This document shows, piece after piece, positions 8,748 to 17,325 of a DNA stretch of 33,992 nt (within the stretch, counting starts at the first letter, position 1; each line of letters begins with the position of its first letter). The stretch is taken from contig CAWUIO010000074.1 of assembly GCA_963922455.1 (NCBI GenBank), positions 1 through 33,992 of the forward strand, read 5' to 3'. This DNA comes from CAWUIO01 sp963922455. GTDB taxonomy: Bacteria > Bacteroidota > Bacteroidia > Cytophagales > Microscillaceae. The translations under genes were made by a program, and so were the position numbers. The notes under the pieces were generated by a model. The model ran no database searches, was not told the origin of the DNA, and worked only from the letters and a program-made list of their open reading frames with translations.

Positions 8748-9671
8748 TTATTTAGGGAGTAAAATTTTGTATTCTTGTCCGGGGCGGCTTATGCTTAAAG
8801 ACTTTTGCCGCAGCCAGGGATTATAGGTTTTGAGCGTAGCATAATTACTTCCGTTTTCCAAGGCAAAAGTGATCAAGTCGGGCAAGGATTTTTTTACTGA
8901 GATACGACGAAAGGGGAGCGGCTCGTATCTAAGGGTATCCGGGATGACAAAGCCATATTGCTCCGGGTTTTCAAAAATATATTTGGTAGCAATGGCGTAA
9001 AAGACATAAGCCCCTGTTTCCGGATTAAGGTAGAGATCGTAGTATGAATTGACTTTTTGCTGCTCCAAACGACGACGGAGGCCATTCATGCCCATATTGT
9101 AAGAGGCGGCCACCAGGTTCCAGTCCTCAAAGATTCGATAAGCGTCCTGAAAATACTTAATGGCGGCTTGGGTAGACTTAATAGGATGATATCGTTCATC
9201 AACCTGAGCGCTTACCTCCAAGCCATATTGCCGGGCGGTGGCTGGCATAAATTGCCAAAACCCGGTGGCTCCTTTGGGGGAGATCATATTGCTTAAATTA
9301 CTCTCAATAACCGCTAAATATTTTAAGTCTTCAGGAAGCCCTTCCGCTTGCAGTTGCTTTTCTATTTCTGGAAACCAACGCTGCGCGCGCTTATAGTTGA
9401 TGCCCGTCATGGCATGCCGGTACCGGATCTTTGCAAAAGCAAAATCGAGCAGCTCCCGGATACGGGGTTCTTCTAAGGGAACCCGCCCCCCGGCAAAGCT
9501 GGCCGAATCGGGCAAAGGACTCGCCAAAACCTGTATGGCAGGGGCCGGTGTGCTATCTTGTTTCATAGGAAAAGGAGCCGCTTGGGGCTTTTGGAACTGC
9601 GAATAAAGCAAGAGGCTTAGAGAAATTAAATTTAAGAGCAGGAGGCTAGGAACGAGCAAGCGCTGAGACAT
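8748..9671 (-). CDS. Lytic murein transglycosylase (SLT domain, MltD-like)
   Basis: This is a predicted peptidoglycan-cleaving enzyme. Its 307 residues start with a membrane anchor or uncleaved signal (about 5-24), then a linker. The SLT domain runs from about 95 to 225: GLPEDLKYLAVIES with the catalytic Glu123, GATGFWQFMPATA at 134-146 and AASYNMG at 188-194, all standard family motifs. The C-terminal 60 residues (LITFALENGSNYATLKTYNP and on) resemble a single LysM-like unit for glycan binding. It is 11 bases downstream of the LOG-family gene on the same strand, so they probably share a transcript. The 3' end abuts an R1 repeat. Confidence 0.92.
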   Translation of the reverse strand: MSQRLLVPSLLLLNLISLSLLLYSQFQKPQAAPFPMKQDSTPAPAIQVLASPLPDSASFAGGRVPLEEPRIRELLDFAFAKIRYRHAMTGINYKRAQRWFPEIEKQLQAEGLPEDLKYLAVIESNLSNMISPKGATGFWQFMPATARQYGLEVSAQVDERYHPIKSTQAAIKYFQDAYRIFEDWNLVAASYNMGMNGLRRRLEQQKVNSYYDLYLNPETGAYVFYAIATKYIFENPEQYGFVIPDTLRYEPLPFRRISVKKSLPDLITFALENGSNYATLKTYNPWLRQKSLSISRPGQEYKILLPK

Positions 9672-9682
9672 GATGGGGATGC

Positions 9683-10390
9683 TTAAAAATTTGGTTTGAG
9701 CATGTACTTATGATAAAAGCTATCGATGACTTCTACGGCTTCATCGGGAGTATCTACTACACTGATGAGGTTCATATCTTCCGGGTCGATATTCTGTTCT
9801 TGATCCAAAACGGTTTCTTTAATCCAACTAAGCAAGCCTCCCCAAAATGAGCTGCTATACAATACTATGGGAAATCGGCCTATTTTTCGGGTCTGAATGA
9901 GGGTAAATGCCTCAAAAAGTTCGTCTAGAGTGCCTAAGCCACCCGGCATGACAATAAACCCCTGGGCATATTTGACAAACATAACTTTGCGGACAAAGAA
10001 GTAATCAAAATTGATAACCTTGTCGGGATCGATGTAGGCATTGTCAAATTGCTCGTGGGGGAGTTTAATGTTCAAACCTACCGATTTACCGCCTGCCATA
10101 TGGGCCCCTTTGTTTCCGGCTTCCATAATGCCCGGCCCGCCTCCGGTGATGACCCCATATCCTTTGTTGACTAATTTGAAGGCAATATCTTCGGCTGCTT
10201 TGTAGTATGTATGGTCATCTTTGGTGCGCGAAGATCCAAAAATAGATACACAAGGGCCTATTTCGGAAAGTTTTTCAAAACCGTTGACAAACTCGGCCAT
10301 TACTTTAAAAATGACCCAGGAATCAGCACTTCGTATTTCACTCCAATGGCGGGTCTCAAAACTCTTCTTAATCATTTGATCATCTTCCAT
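9683..10390 (-). CDS. TIGR00730/LOG family protein (possible nucleotide 5'-monophosphate phosphoribohydrolase)
   Basis: This 235-residue Rossmann-like protein carries the LOG signatures GGGPGIME (83-90), the arginine-lysine pair in FFVRKVMF (about 131-138) and PGGLGTLDE (149-157). Such proteins were long called lysine decarboxylases; characterised members release the base from nucleoside monophosphates, including cytokinin ribotides. The upstream 40 residues are variable. A second ATG at residue 6 is an alternative start. It lies between the epimerase-like gene, 104 bases upstream, and the transglycosylase gene on the same strand. A more distant relative sits at 17813-18328. Confidence 0.92.
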   Translation of the reverse strand: MEDDQMIKKSFETRHWSEIRSADSWVIFKVMAEFVNGFEKLSEIGPCVSIFGSSRTKDDHTYYKAAEDIAFKLVNKGYGVITGGGPGIMEAGNKGAHMAGGKSVGLNIKLPHEQFDNAYIDPDKVINFDYFFVRKVMFVKYAQGFIVMPGGLGTLDELFEAFTLIQTRKIGRFPIVLYSSSFWGGLLSWIKETVLDQEQNIDPEDMNLISVVDTPDEAVEVIDSFYHKYMLKPNF

Positions 10391-10494
10391 AATCTTCCAT
10401 GTTTATTCAAAAAATTGGGGTGCCTTATCACGCTATATTACGAAAAAATAAGGTCAAGTTTACACAATGATGGCGGGGGGTAAGTTTTCTGCCA

Positions 10495-11406
10495 TCAATC
10501 CACTAGTAAATCTTGCAAGGCCCGCTCCAAATTTGCGTATTGAAAGCTAAAACCGGTATCGCGAATTTTTTGATTATCTACTCGGTTCCCCCCCAGGACA
10601 AGGTTGGCCACATCGCCCAATACGAGTTTTAGGGCAAAAGAAGGGGCGGCAGGGAGCAATAAAGGGCGTTTTAAAACCCGGGCCGCAATGCGGGTAAAGT
10701 CGGCATTTCGGGTAGGTTCAAGAGTGACGGCATTGTAAACATCATCCATTTGCTCATTTTCTAAGGCAAATTGAAACAAAGCAGTCAAATCATCTATATG
10801 AATCCAGGACAAAAACTGTCTTCCATTTCCCAAAATTGTACCGGCTCCCCATCTAATAGGATTTACAATCTTCGCGAGGGCCCCTCCTTGGGGACTGAGT
10901 ACGATGCCAATGCGGTATTTTACCGTGCGTAGCCCCAGCGTGCGCATTTGGTCGGCACTGGCTTCCCAGGCAACGCAAACATCCGAGAGAAAATCGGTAC
11001 CAGCAGGCTGGCCTTCTCTTAACCAACGTTCGCCGGTATCCATACCGTAGTAACTTATCCCCGAGGCTGAAATGTAAACGGCGGGTTTTTCTTCTCGATC
11101 TTGGAGGTACTTTGCCAAAAGATTGGCCGATTGGGTGCGGCTTTCCAGGATAACTTTTTTTCGTTCTTCCGTCCAAGGTTTATCCGCAATGCCGGCCCCG
11201 GCCAGGTGTACAATGGCATCTACCCCATCCAGGGCCGATGCATCCAAGGTGTTTTTTTCTAAGTCCCAAGCAAAGACTTCTACTTCGGGGCTGGGCTTCG
11301 GCTTCCGGCTAAAATGGCGTACAGTGTATTGAGCGAGCAAAAGCTTTTTGGTTAGGGCCTGGCCCACCATACCACTTCCCCCGGTAATCAGAACAGTTTT
11401 AGGCAT
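10495..11406 (-). CDS. TIGR01777 family NAD(P)-binding epimerase-like oxidoreductase
   Basis: A 303-residue extended short-chain dehydrogenase of the YfcH/TIGR01777 type. The Rossmann nucleotide loop is TGGSGMVG (8-15). It is followed by VDAIVHLAGAGIADKPWTEERK, then ISASGISYYG with the catalytic-type Tyr, and a C-terminal DUF1731-like section (LPAAPSFALKLVLGD, NQKIRDTGFSFQY). In other bacteria the family is found in several contexts and the true substrate is unknown; the plant chloroplast homologue acts in cell division. It is divergent from rpmE2, with an R1 repeat in the space between, and is followed by the LOG gene. Confidence 0.92.
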   Translation of the reverse strand: MPKTVLITGGSGMVGQALTKKLLLAQYTVRHFSRKPKPSPEVEVFAWDLEKNTLDASALDGVDAIVHLAGAGIADKPWTEERKKVILESRTQSANLLAKYLQDREEKPAVYISASGISYYGMDTGERWLREGQPAGTDFLSDVCVAWEASADQMRTLGLRTVKYRIGIVLSPQGGALAKIVNPIRWGAGTILGNGRQFLSWIHIDDLTALFQFALENEQMDDVYNAVTLEPTRNADFTRIAARVLKRPLLLPAAPSFALKLVLGDVANLVLGGNRVDNQKIRDTGFSFQYANLERALQDLLVD

Positions 11407-11478
11407 ATGCTTTTATTGTATAACCTCTATGCGATCCAGGTGTTTGAAGTAAAAATAGGAGATATTTTACATATTTCG

Positions 11479-11614
11479 GGGGCTGCCCTCCTCCCAGGTT
11501 ATCCATTTTGCTATCCAAATGGCTAAATTTGTCTGGGAGGAGGTCGGGCTTTCGCTAGTCGCCGGCCTGCGCAAACCCAGCGGCGGGCTCCAACAATAGC
11601 TCTATCCCTCAGCC
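11479..11614 (-). repeat. R1 structured intergenic repeat, copy 3
   Basis: Read on the minus strand it has GGCTGAGGGATAGAGC, the core GACTAGCGAAAGCCCG and the end GGCAGCCCC. Its main stem is an 11-bp perfect pairing of CTGGGAGGAGG (11533-11543) with CCTCCTCCCAG (11487-11497), a sequence unlike the stem of any other copy. The loop contains a small hairpin of its own, CCATTT/AAATGG. It sits in the divergent interval between the epimerase-like gene and rpmE2. Confidence 0.87.
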
Positions 11615-11700
11615 AAAATAGGTGAAAATGCCCTATATTGCCCATATAGCCCAAGGAATCTTCTGTTTTTTAGAAAGGTTCTCGGGTAAATTCTCCTAAT

Positions 11701-11724
11701 TTTGATTCCTTTTTCTTATCTTTG
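11701..11724 (+). promoter_or_regulatory. Promoter of the rpmE2 operon
   Basis: TATCTTTG (11717-11724) is an exact TAnnTTTG -7 element. A TTTG at 11701-11704 is present, but the spacing of 12 bases is shorter than usual for a -33 box. The predicted start near 11731 leaves a leader of about 30 bases before the rpmE2 ATG. Confidence 0.6.
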
Positions 11725-11761
11725 CCCACCCAAAAGTAGAAATCACTGAATATAAGATATT

Positions 11762-12010
11762 ATGAAAAAGGATATTCACCCGGATTATCGTGAAGTTGTG
11801 TTTTTGGATACCTCCAATGATTTTAAGTTTTTGACCCGTTCTACGGTAATCACCGATGATACCATTGAGTTTGAAGGTAAGACTTATCCTTTATTTAAGG
11901 TGGAAGTTAGTTCTGAGTCTCACCCCTTTTATACAGGTAAGAAGATGTTCTTAGATACAGCCGGTCGGGTAGAGAAATTCAACCGTCGTTTCGGGAAGAA
12001 AAAGAAATAA
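11762..12010 (+). CDS. rpmE2: 50S ribosomal protein L31, type B
   Basis: An 82-residue protein starting MKKDIHPDYREVVFLDTS, with KTYPLFKVEVSSESHPFYTG and a lysine-rich end (RRFGKKKK). It lacks the zinc-binding cysteines of type A L31, which marks it as the zinc-independent type B form; in Bacteroidota this is commonly the only L31. It has a good -7 promoter element and is the first gene of a plus-strand run with the GlmU-like gene 55 bases later. Confidence 0.97.
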   Translation: MKKDIHPDYREVVFLDTSNDFKFLTRSTVITDDTIEFEGKTYPLFKVEVSSESHPFYTGKKMFLDTAGRVEKFNRRFGKKKK

Positions 12011-12065
12011 TTTTTCTTTTTACCTATTTAATTATTTTTCCATTCTCTTTTCTCGGATTGAGCCT

Positions 12066-13274
12066 ATGAATTATATTATATATGATTTTCCGGATCGCCG
12101 GGAAACCTTGAAGCCTTTTACCTTTATCCGGACGGCCAGCCATATTCGGCTGGGCATCCTACGGATTTATGAGAAGTGGGAGCGTGAATTGGGAGGGTCG
12201 GTATCTTTTTTGACCGATCCCTATCTTGCCGAAAAATACCCTTTAATTTCAGAAGAAGATAATCTCATTATCCGTGCGGGCTTATTGCCAAATCCTACCT
12301 TGCTGGAAGAAATGCATTCCCTGAGCCCAGGCTCCAGCCTCGTGGCACAGGGCGTGGTTTTAGCCCTTCGGGTACCAAAAAACACCCTTAGCTATCCTTT
12401 AAACCTGGAAGGGCTAAGTACCCAAGACTACACGGGCCCTTGGGAAGAATTAAGCCGTATTTCAGATATTTTCCGAATAAACGGAGCCGAGCTCCGAGCT
12501 GACTTTGAGCGGCTTACCCGAGGCCGGCAATCAGAAGTAATCCGAGATCCATATACCCGGGTCTATGCTCCCCAAAATATATTTATTGAGCCAGGAGCTG
12601 AGCTAAAAGACTGTACGCTCAATGCCGAAAAAGGGCCCATTTACATTGGTAAAAATGCCAAGGTTTCGGAGGGTAGCATTATCCAAGGCGCTTTTGCCCT
12701 GGGCGAAAGTGCCGTCGTCAACCCCGGGGCTAAGATGCGGGGAGATACCACGATTGGCCCCTTTTGCAAAGTAGGGGGCGAGGTCAGTAATACGGTTTTT
12801 CTAGGATTTAGCAACAAAGGGCACGATGGCTTTTTGGGAAACTCTGTAATCGGTGAGTGGTGCAATCTGGGGGCCGATACCAACACATCCAATCTCAAAA
12901 ATAATTACGGGAACATCAAAATTTGGGATTACGCGCATTGCGAAATGCGGGATACCGGCTTGATGTTTTGCGGCTTGATGATGGGTGACCATAGCAAATG
13001 TGGAATAAATACCATGTTTAACACGGGAACCGTAGTAGGAGTCAATGCTAATATATTTGGAGGGGGCTTCCCGCCAAAATTTGTGCCTTCCTTTGCTTGG
13101 GGAGGGCACCCCGACTTCAAAGTATTCGACCTAAACAAGGCCTACGAAGTAGCAGAACGCATGATGCAAAGGCGCCAGCAAGCGCTTACGGAGACAGATC
13201 GAGAAATACTTCGTACCGTTTTTAATGAAAAATCGCTATTTTACCACTTAAATGAAGGACCGGACCGAGCTTAA
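12066..13274 (+). CDS. GlmU-like sugar nucleotidyltransferase/acetyltransferase (TIGR03991 type)
   Basis: This 402-residue protein matches the Bacteroidota alternative GlmU family, proposed to make UDP-N-acetylglucosamine for peptidoglycan and lipopolysaccharide. Residues 1 to about 165 form a diverged nucleotidyltransferase domain. From about 170 to 340 there are hexapeptide repeats of a left-handed beta helix (PIYIGKNAKV, GDTTIGPFCKVG). The likely acetyltransferase site is around GHDGFLG (252-258) and LGADTNTSNLKNNYG (268-282). The N-terminal part lacks the usual GlmU LAAGxGTRM motif, as is normal for this family. It lies between rpmE2 and a TPR gene 21 bases downstream, so all three may be one transcript. 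Confidence 0.88.
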   Translation: MNYIIYDFPDRRETLKPFTFIRTASHIRLGILRIYEKWERELGGSVSFLTDPYLAEKYPLISEEDNLIIRAGLLPNPTLLEEMHSLSPGSSLVAQGVVLALRVPKNTLSYPLNLEGLSTQDYTGPWEELSRISDIFRINGAELRADFERLTRGRQSEVIRDPYTRVYAPQNIFIEPGAELKDCTLNAEKGPIYIGKNAKVSEGSIIQGAFALGESAVVNPGAKMRGDTTIGPFCKVGGEVSNTVFLGFSNKGHDGFLGNSVIGEWCNLGADTNTSNLKNNYGNIKIWDYAHCEMRDTGLMFCGLMMGDHSKCGINTMFNTGTVVGVNANIFGGGFPPKFVPSFAWGGHPDFKVFDLNKAYEVAERMMQRRQQALTETDREILRTVFNEKSLFYHLNEGPDRA

Positions 13275-13295
13275 TCCGGTTAAATCACGCGTACT

Positions 13296-14117
13296 ATGAC
13301 TATTCGTATTCTATTATCTATATCGCTCCTATGGGCTAGTATATTTACAGTATCGGCCCAAGAAGCCCAAACGCTCCTACAATCTGCCGAAAAAGATTTT
13401 GAGGATAACCAATATACTACGGCAATTGCCCGCTTGGATAAAGCCATCGAGCAAAAAGAAGATTTTGCGGCAGCTTATTATCTCCGAGGAAAATCCAAGG
13501 TGAGTTTACGCTTTTACTCAGGCGCTTACGCCGATTTTTCCAAAGCCATCAATTTAGCACCCGAAAATGTTGAGTATTTAGCGGCCCGGGCTGTATTATC
13601 TACCATCAGAGGTGAAAAAACCTTGGCGGTCGAAGATTATACCCGTATGCTTGAGATTAAACCTGAAGATGGAGAAACCTACCGGAGCCGCTCAAGGCTT
13701 TACAATGATATGGGGATGTACCGGGAAGCCTATGTAGATTTAAATAAAGTGATTGAGGCCAATCCTCAAGATCTGGATGCTTTGTTTAGCCGTAGCGCTG
13801 TCAATTTATCCCTTAAAAACTACCAAGGCGCAATCAATGATTGTGGGGCAATTTTAGAGGTTGAGCCCGATAATGTGAATGCATTGATCAACCGGGGAAC
13901 CTTTTGGTATATCGTAAAGCACTTTGATGAAGCCCTGAACGACTTAAACCGGGCCGTTGAGTTGGCTCCCGAAGATGCGGAGGCTTTATACAAGAGAGGG
14001 CTGGCCAATCATAAAACCGAAAACCTGGATAAAGCTTGCGAAGATTGGAAAAAATCCAGCGAAATGGGTTTTTATCAGGCGCAACTGGCCCTGGAAAAGC
14101 ATTGTGAGAAAAAGTAA
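13296..14117 (+). CDS. Exported tetratricopeptide-repeat protein
   Basis: A 273-residue protein with a signal peptide (about 1-21, ending TVSAQ). Six or seven 34-residue TPR units run from about residue 24 to 260; examples are AAAYYLRGKSKVSLRFYSGA, NALINRGTFWYIVKHFDEA and AEALYKRGLANHKTENLDKA. TPR arrays bind other proteins; the partner is unknown. No enzyme domain is present. It is the last gene of the probable rpmE2 operon and would act in the periplasm or at the outer membrane. Confidence 0.88.
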   Translation: MTIRILLSISLLWASIFTVSAQEAQTLLQSAEKDFEDNQYTTAIARLDKAIEQKEDFAAAYYLRGKSKVSLRFYSGAYADFSKAINLAPENVEYLAARAVLSTIRGEKTLAVEDYTRMLEIKPEDGETYRSRSRLYNDMGMYREAYVDLNKVIEANPQDLDALFSRSAVNLSLKNYQGAINDCGAILEVEPDNVNALINRGTFWYIVKHFDEALNDLNRAVELAPEDAEALYKRGLANHKTENLDKACEDWKKSSEMGFYQAQLALEKHCEKK

Positions 14118-14151
14118 AGAGCTTAATTAGCTAGTTCTTCTAGAAATTTGC

Positions 14152-14159
14152 TATGTTTG
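14152..14159 (+). promoter_or_regulatory. -7 promoter element of the riboswitch-controlled gene
   Basis: TATGTTTG is an exact TAnnTTTG match, 12 bases before the TPP aptamer. The transcript would start near 14166, just ahead of the riboswitch, as expected. Confidence 0.6.
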
Positions 14160-14170
14160 TGGCGTATTAA

Positions 14171-14243
14171 TAGGGGTGCCTTAATAATTCGGGCTGAGAT
14201 CATACCCTAATAACCTGATGCGGGTAATGCCGACGTAGGGAAC
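14171..14243 (+). ncRNA. TPP (THI box) riboswitch
   Basis: The thiamine pyrophosphate aptamer is recognised by GGGGTGCC, GGGCTGAGAT, ACCC, AACCTGATGCGGGTAATG and CCGACGTAGGGAAC, in the correct order and spacing. These include the nearly invariant CTGAGA and CTGAT-GGGTAATGCC-GCGTAGGGAA blocks. TPP binding normally lowers expression of the downstream gene. Here the target is the TonB-dependent receptor, so the receptor should be made when thiamine is scarce. Confidence 0.96.
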
Positions 14244-14279
14244 TTGCAAATTTACAGTTCACATAGGTTTGTCATATCT

Positions 14280-14302
14280 TTAACTGATATATACTCAGTT
14301 AA
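14280..14302 (+). promoter_or_regulatory. Hairpin in the riboswitch leader, possible expression platform
   Basis: TTAACTGA (14280-14287) pairs perfectly with TCAGTTAA (14295-14302) around a 7-base loop. No T-run follows, so it is not a classical terminator. It lies between the aptamer and the start codon and might take part in translational control. Confidence 0.4.
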
Positions 14303-14362
14303 GACTCAAAAGGTGTACTATCTCAGCACTAGTTGCCCCTAATAAAATCTAAATTTATTGGT

Positions 14363-16882
14363 ATGCGACTATTTTATACAGCTTTTCTCATTTTTTTTCT
14401 ACACCACACTACGGGCTACGCCCAATACACCCTCAAAGGGATTGTACAAGACTCTTCCGGCCAAAGCACCTTGGCTGGAGCCAGCATTCAATTAGGGAGT
14501 AGTTACCGGGGAGTAATTAGTCACAATGACGGGCGTTTTGAGATCGAGGGATTGGAGAGTGGTACATATACGCTTAAAATAAGCTACATTGGGTATACTA
14601 CCCAGATACAATCGGTACAAGTCCCCAGAGCAGAGCCGCTCATTATTCAACTACAAGTCCATACCCTAATTGCCGACGAGGTGGTGGTACAATCTACTCG
14701 GGTAAGTAAGCAATCCCCCTTTAGTTTTCAGGATATTCCCAGGGAAAAGATCGAGGCTTTGAATGTTGGGCAGGATATTCCTAGGCTGTTAGAATATACC
14801 CCCTCAGCCGTTTATACCTCCGATGCTGGGCATGGGATTGGGTATACGGGTATTCGTATTCGGGGGAGTGATGCCACGCGTACCAATGTAACCATCAATG
14901 GCATTCCGCTCAATGATTCAGAATCTCAGGGGGTGTTTTGGGTAAATTTACCCGACTTTGCCTCCTCGGTAGATAATATTCAGATTCAAAGGGGGGTGGG
15001 GACTTCCAGTAACGGAGCTGGTGCTTTTGGGGCGAGTGTGAATGTCCAAACCAACCAATTGCGCGAAAAAGCTTACTTGGAAACCAACCATTCCTATGGT
15101 TCATTCAACTCATTCAAGCACAATGTCTTATTAGGTACTGGGCTGATTCAAGATAAATTTACGGTAGATGCCCGCGCTTCCTTAATTCGCTCCGATGGCT
15201 TTATTGACCGGGCTCGGGCCGATTTGCGCTCTTTGTATTTATCGGGGGGATACTACGGTAAAAAAAGCTATGCCCGGTTTAACTTTATTACGGGACGGGA
15301 AGTAACCTACCAAGCTTGGTACGGAGTGCCCGAGTCTAGACTGCGAGGAGATCAAGAGGGAATGTTGGCCTACATTTCGCGTAACTTTTTAAATGAGGAG
15401 GATGCGGCCAATTTGCTAAACTCCGATAGTCGGACGTATAATTCCCGACTCTACGAGGAAGAGGTGGATGATTACCAACAAGACCATTATCAGTTTTTTT
15501 ATACTTTAGATGTAAGTGATAAGCTTCAATTGAATACGGCCTTCCACTATACGCGGGGGAGAGGTTTCTTTGAGCAATTTTTGCCCGATGACCTCTTGGT
15601 AAATAATGGAATTAATGAGGTCATCATTGGAGGGGATACGGTACGTAATTCGGATATTATTCGGAGACTATGGCTTGATAACCACTTTTATGGCCTCACT
15701 TGGAATTTTAATTATAAGCCAGGACAGGTAAATCTACAATTGGGTGGGGGCTGGAACCAATACCAAGGCAATCATTTTGGGGAAGTAATCTGGGCCGAAT
15801 TTGCCGGCGATAGCGAAATCCGGGACCGTATCTACGATAATGATTCCCGTAAATCTGATTTTCACATTTTCACCAAAGCGCAGTATCGTCTAGGCCTCCG
15901 CTGGTTACTCTTGGCCGACTTACAATACCGCACGGTAAATTATGAGTTTGAAGGCTTAGTACGGGACGTAAATTTAGGAAGCCGTCCTGTACAACAAGAA
16001 GAAAGGCTTCACTTTTTTAATCCCAAAGTTGGGCTAACCTTTTCTCTCCCTCGCAATCAAGAATTGTATGCTTCATTTAGTGTAGGGCATAAAGAGCCCA
16101 ACCGGAATGACTATGTGTTGTCCACGCCTGAAAGTCGCCCCAGGGCAGAGGTTTTATATGACTGGGAGTTTGGGTACCGCCGTCAGGGAGTAAAAGCCAG
16201 TTGGAGTGTCAACGGGTATTTTATGGATTATCGAGACCAGCTGATCGTCACGGGGGCCCTGAATGATGTTGGCGAGGCCAATCGAATTAATGTAGACCGA
16301 AGTTTTCGGGCGGGGATTGAGTTGCAGGCCAGTGTCTTGGTGAGTAAAAAGTTAAGATGGTCGGGCAATGCCACTTTTAGCATGAATAAGGTGAAGGGTT
16401 TTAGCGAGTCGCTCTCCTTTTTTGGGGGAGCAGCCGATTCATTGGCTTTGCTTACCCAGGGCTATACATTTAGTCAAGAGTTTGGAGGAGCAATTCAGGC
16501 AAACCGAAATTTAGGCAATACCGATCTGGCTTTTTCTCCTCAGGTGGTAGCCGCCAGTGAAATTTCTTACCAAGCGGCCAAAAATTTTGAAGTTAGCCTG
16601 TTATCCAAATATGTAGGCGATCAGTTTTTAGATAATTCTTCTAGTGCCCTGAGAGAACTGGATGCCTATTTTGTGAGCACGCTGCGGATTAATTATACCA
16701 TAGAGCCAAAATGGATCCGGGGTATTGAATGGAACCTGCTGATTAATAATCTATTTGATGTAGAATACGAATCGAATGGCTACACATTTGGGTATTTTCT
16801 TGGTGAAGAACGCATCAGTGAAAACTTCTATTTTCCCCAAGCCGGCATCCACTTTTTATTGGGCTTAAGGGTGAAGTTGTAA
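14363..16882 (+). CDS. TonB-dependent outer-membrane receptor, probable thiamine uptake
   Basis: A receptor that takes up a ligand across the outer membrane with TonB energy. From the ATG at 14363 (839 residues) there is a signal peptide (about 1-21, ending TGYAQ), a carboxypeptidase-like regulatory domain (about 22-100), a plug domain with IRIRGSDATRTNVTINGIPL and IQIQRGVGTSSNGAGAFG, and a 22-strand-type barrel to the C-terminus (FLLGLRVKL). A TTG at 14333 would extend it by ten residues and spoil the signal peptide, so the ATG is chosen. The TPP riboswitch in the leader is the main clue to the ligand: thiamine or its phosphates. No inner-membrane transporter (PnuT) or salvage gene is adjacent. 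Confidence 0.9.
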   Translation: MRLFYTAFLIFFLHHTTGYAQYTLKGIVQDSSGQSTLAGASIQLGSSYRGVISHNDGRFEIEGLESGTYTLKISYIGYTTQIQSVQVPRAEPLIIQLQVHTLIADEVVVQSTRVSKQSPFSFQDIPREKIEALNVGQDIPRLLEYTPSAVYTSDAGHGIGYTGIRIRGSDATRTNVTINGIPLNDSESQGVFWVNLPDFASSVDNIQIQRGVGTSSNGAGAFGASVNVQTNQLREKAYLETNHSYGSFNSFKHNVLLGTGLIQDKFTVDARASLIRSDGFIDRARADLRSLYLSGGYYGKKSYARFNFITGREVTYQAWYGVPESRLRGDQEGMLAYISRNFLNEEDAANLLNSDSRTYNSRLYEEEVDDYQQDHYQFFYTLDVSDKLQLNTAFHYTRGRGFFEQFLPDDLLVNNGINEVIIGGDTVRNSDIIRRLWLDNHFYGLTWNFNYKPGQVNLQLGGGWNQYQGNHFGEVIWAEFAGDSEIRDRIYDNDSRKSDFHIFTKAQYRLGLRWLLLADLQYRTVNYEFEGLVRDVNLGSRPVQQEERLHFFNPKVGLTFSLPRNQELYASFSVGHKEPNRNDYVLSTPESRPRAEVLYDWEFGYRRQGVKASWSVNGYFMDYRDQLIVTGALNDVGEANRINVDRSFRAGIELQASVLVSKKLRWSGNATFSMNKVKGFSESLSFFGGAADSLALLTQGYTFSQEFGGAIQANRNLGNTDLAFSPQVVAASEISYQAAKNFEVSLLSKYVGDQFLDNSSSALRELDAYFVSTLRINYTIEPKWIRGIEWNLLINNLFDVEYESNGYTFGYFLGEERISENFYFPQAGIHFLLGLRVKL

Positions 16883-17199
16883 GTAAAATAGGGTTTATTT
16901 GTTCTTATCAAAAGGTAGCCGTGTAAGAAAAGAATCGGTATCTGCTCTGGATTTGGCAACCCACGATACCAGTAGCCGTTAATTTTCTTAAATGAGCCTG
17001 AAAATGTATCGCGAATCTAAAAACTGAATATTTGAGTGCTTTCCCTCTTTTTTTGAGGAATATTATCAAATATGAAGAAAATGGCTTAGCTTTACATTTT
17101 ATGAAGACTAACTGATGTTTTATACAAGGTTCGACTTTATTTCTTCTCCGGAACATAGATATTTTCCCGCTATCATTGTAAATCTCATATCAAAACGAG
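16883..17199. other. Gene-free stretch after the TonB receptor
   Basis: I see no convincing coding region, promoter or RNA gene here. Frames such as 16908-17156 on the minus strand have an unlikely composition and no recognisable motif. The stretch ends at the terminator at 17200. Confidence 0.5.
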
Positions 17200-17225
17200 A
17201 AACAGGATCGAAAGATCCTGTTTTC
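17200..17225 (+). terminator. Rho-independent terminator with GAAA tetraloop
   Basis: AAACAGGATC (17200-17209) pairs perfectly with GATCCTGTTT (17214-17223) around the loop GAAA, followed by TTCTTATTTT. It is about 320 bases past the TonB receptor stop. It may end that transcript or an unidentified small RNA from the preceding stretch. Confidence 0.8.
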
Positions 17226-17273
17226 TTATTTTAGGAGACTTTTCAGATTTTATTGCGTTGCTCGACTAGGAGC

Positions 17274-17325
17274 CAAGTTGCCCTGACCCGCTTCGGGGGC
17301 AGAACCCAACCTAAACCGTTTTTAA
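17274..17325 (-). repeat. R2 repeat, copy C, overlapping the DUF3253 stop codon
   Basis: On the minus strand it reads TTAAAAACGGTTTAGGTT, then CCCCCGAAGCGGGTCAGGG. It shares the order of blocks with copy A (including GGGTCAG) and copy B. The TAA stop of the DUF3253 gene is inside it. Confidence 0.55.

Noticed and set aside
8508..8762. Plus-strand 84-codon frame
   Set aside because: Most of it is R1 copy 2 and it runs into the end of the transglycosylase gene; the composition is not protein-like.
9808..9822. AAAACGGTTTCTTTAA as an R2 copy
   Set aside because: It is inside the LOG-family coding sequence and lacks the other blocks.
16908..17156. Minus-strand 82-codon frame
   Set aside because: Random-looking composition rich in Lys, Arg, Phe and Cys, no motif, no promoter.
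17270..17325. tRNA-like fold around the CCCGCTTCGGG hairpin
   Set aside because: No acceptor, anticodon and T arms can be assembled; the hairpin is part of R2 copy C.
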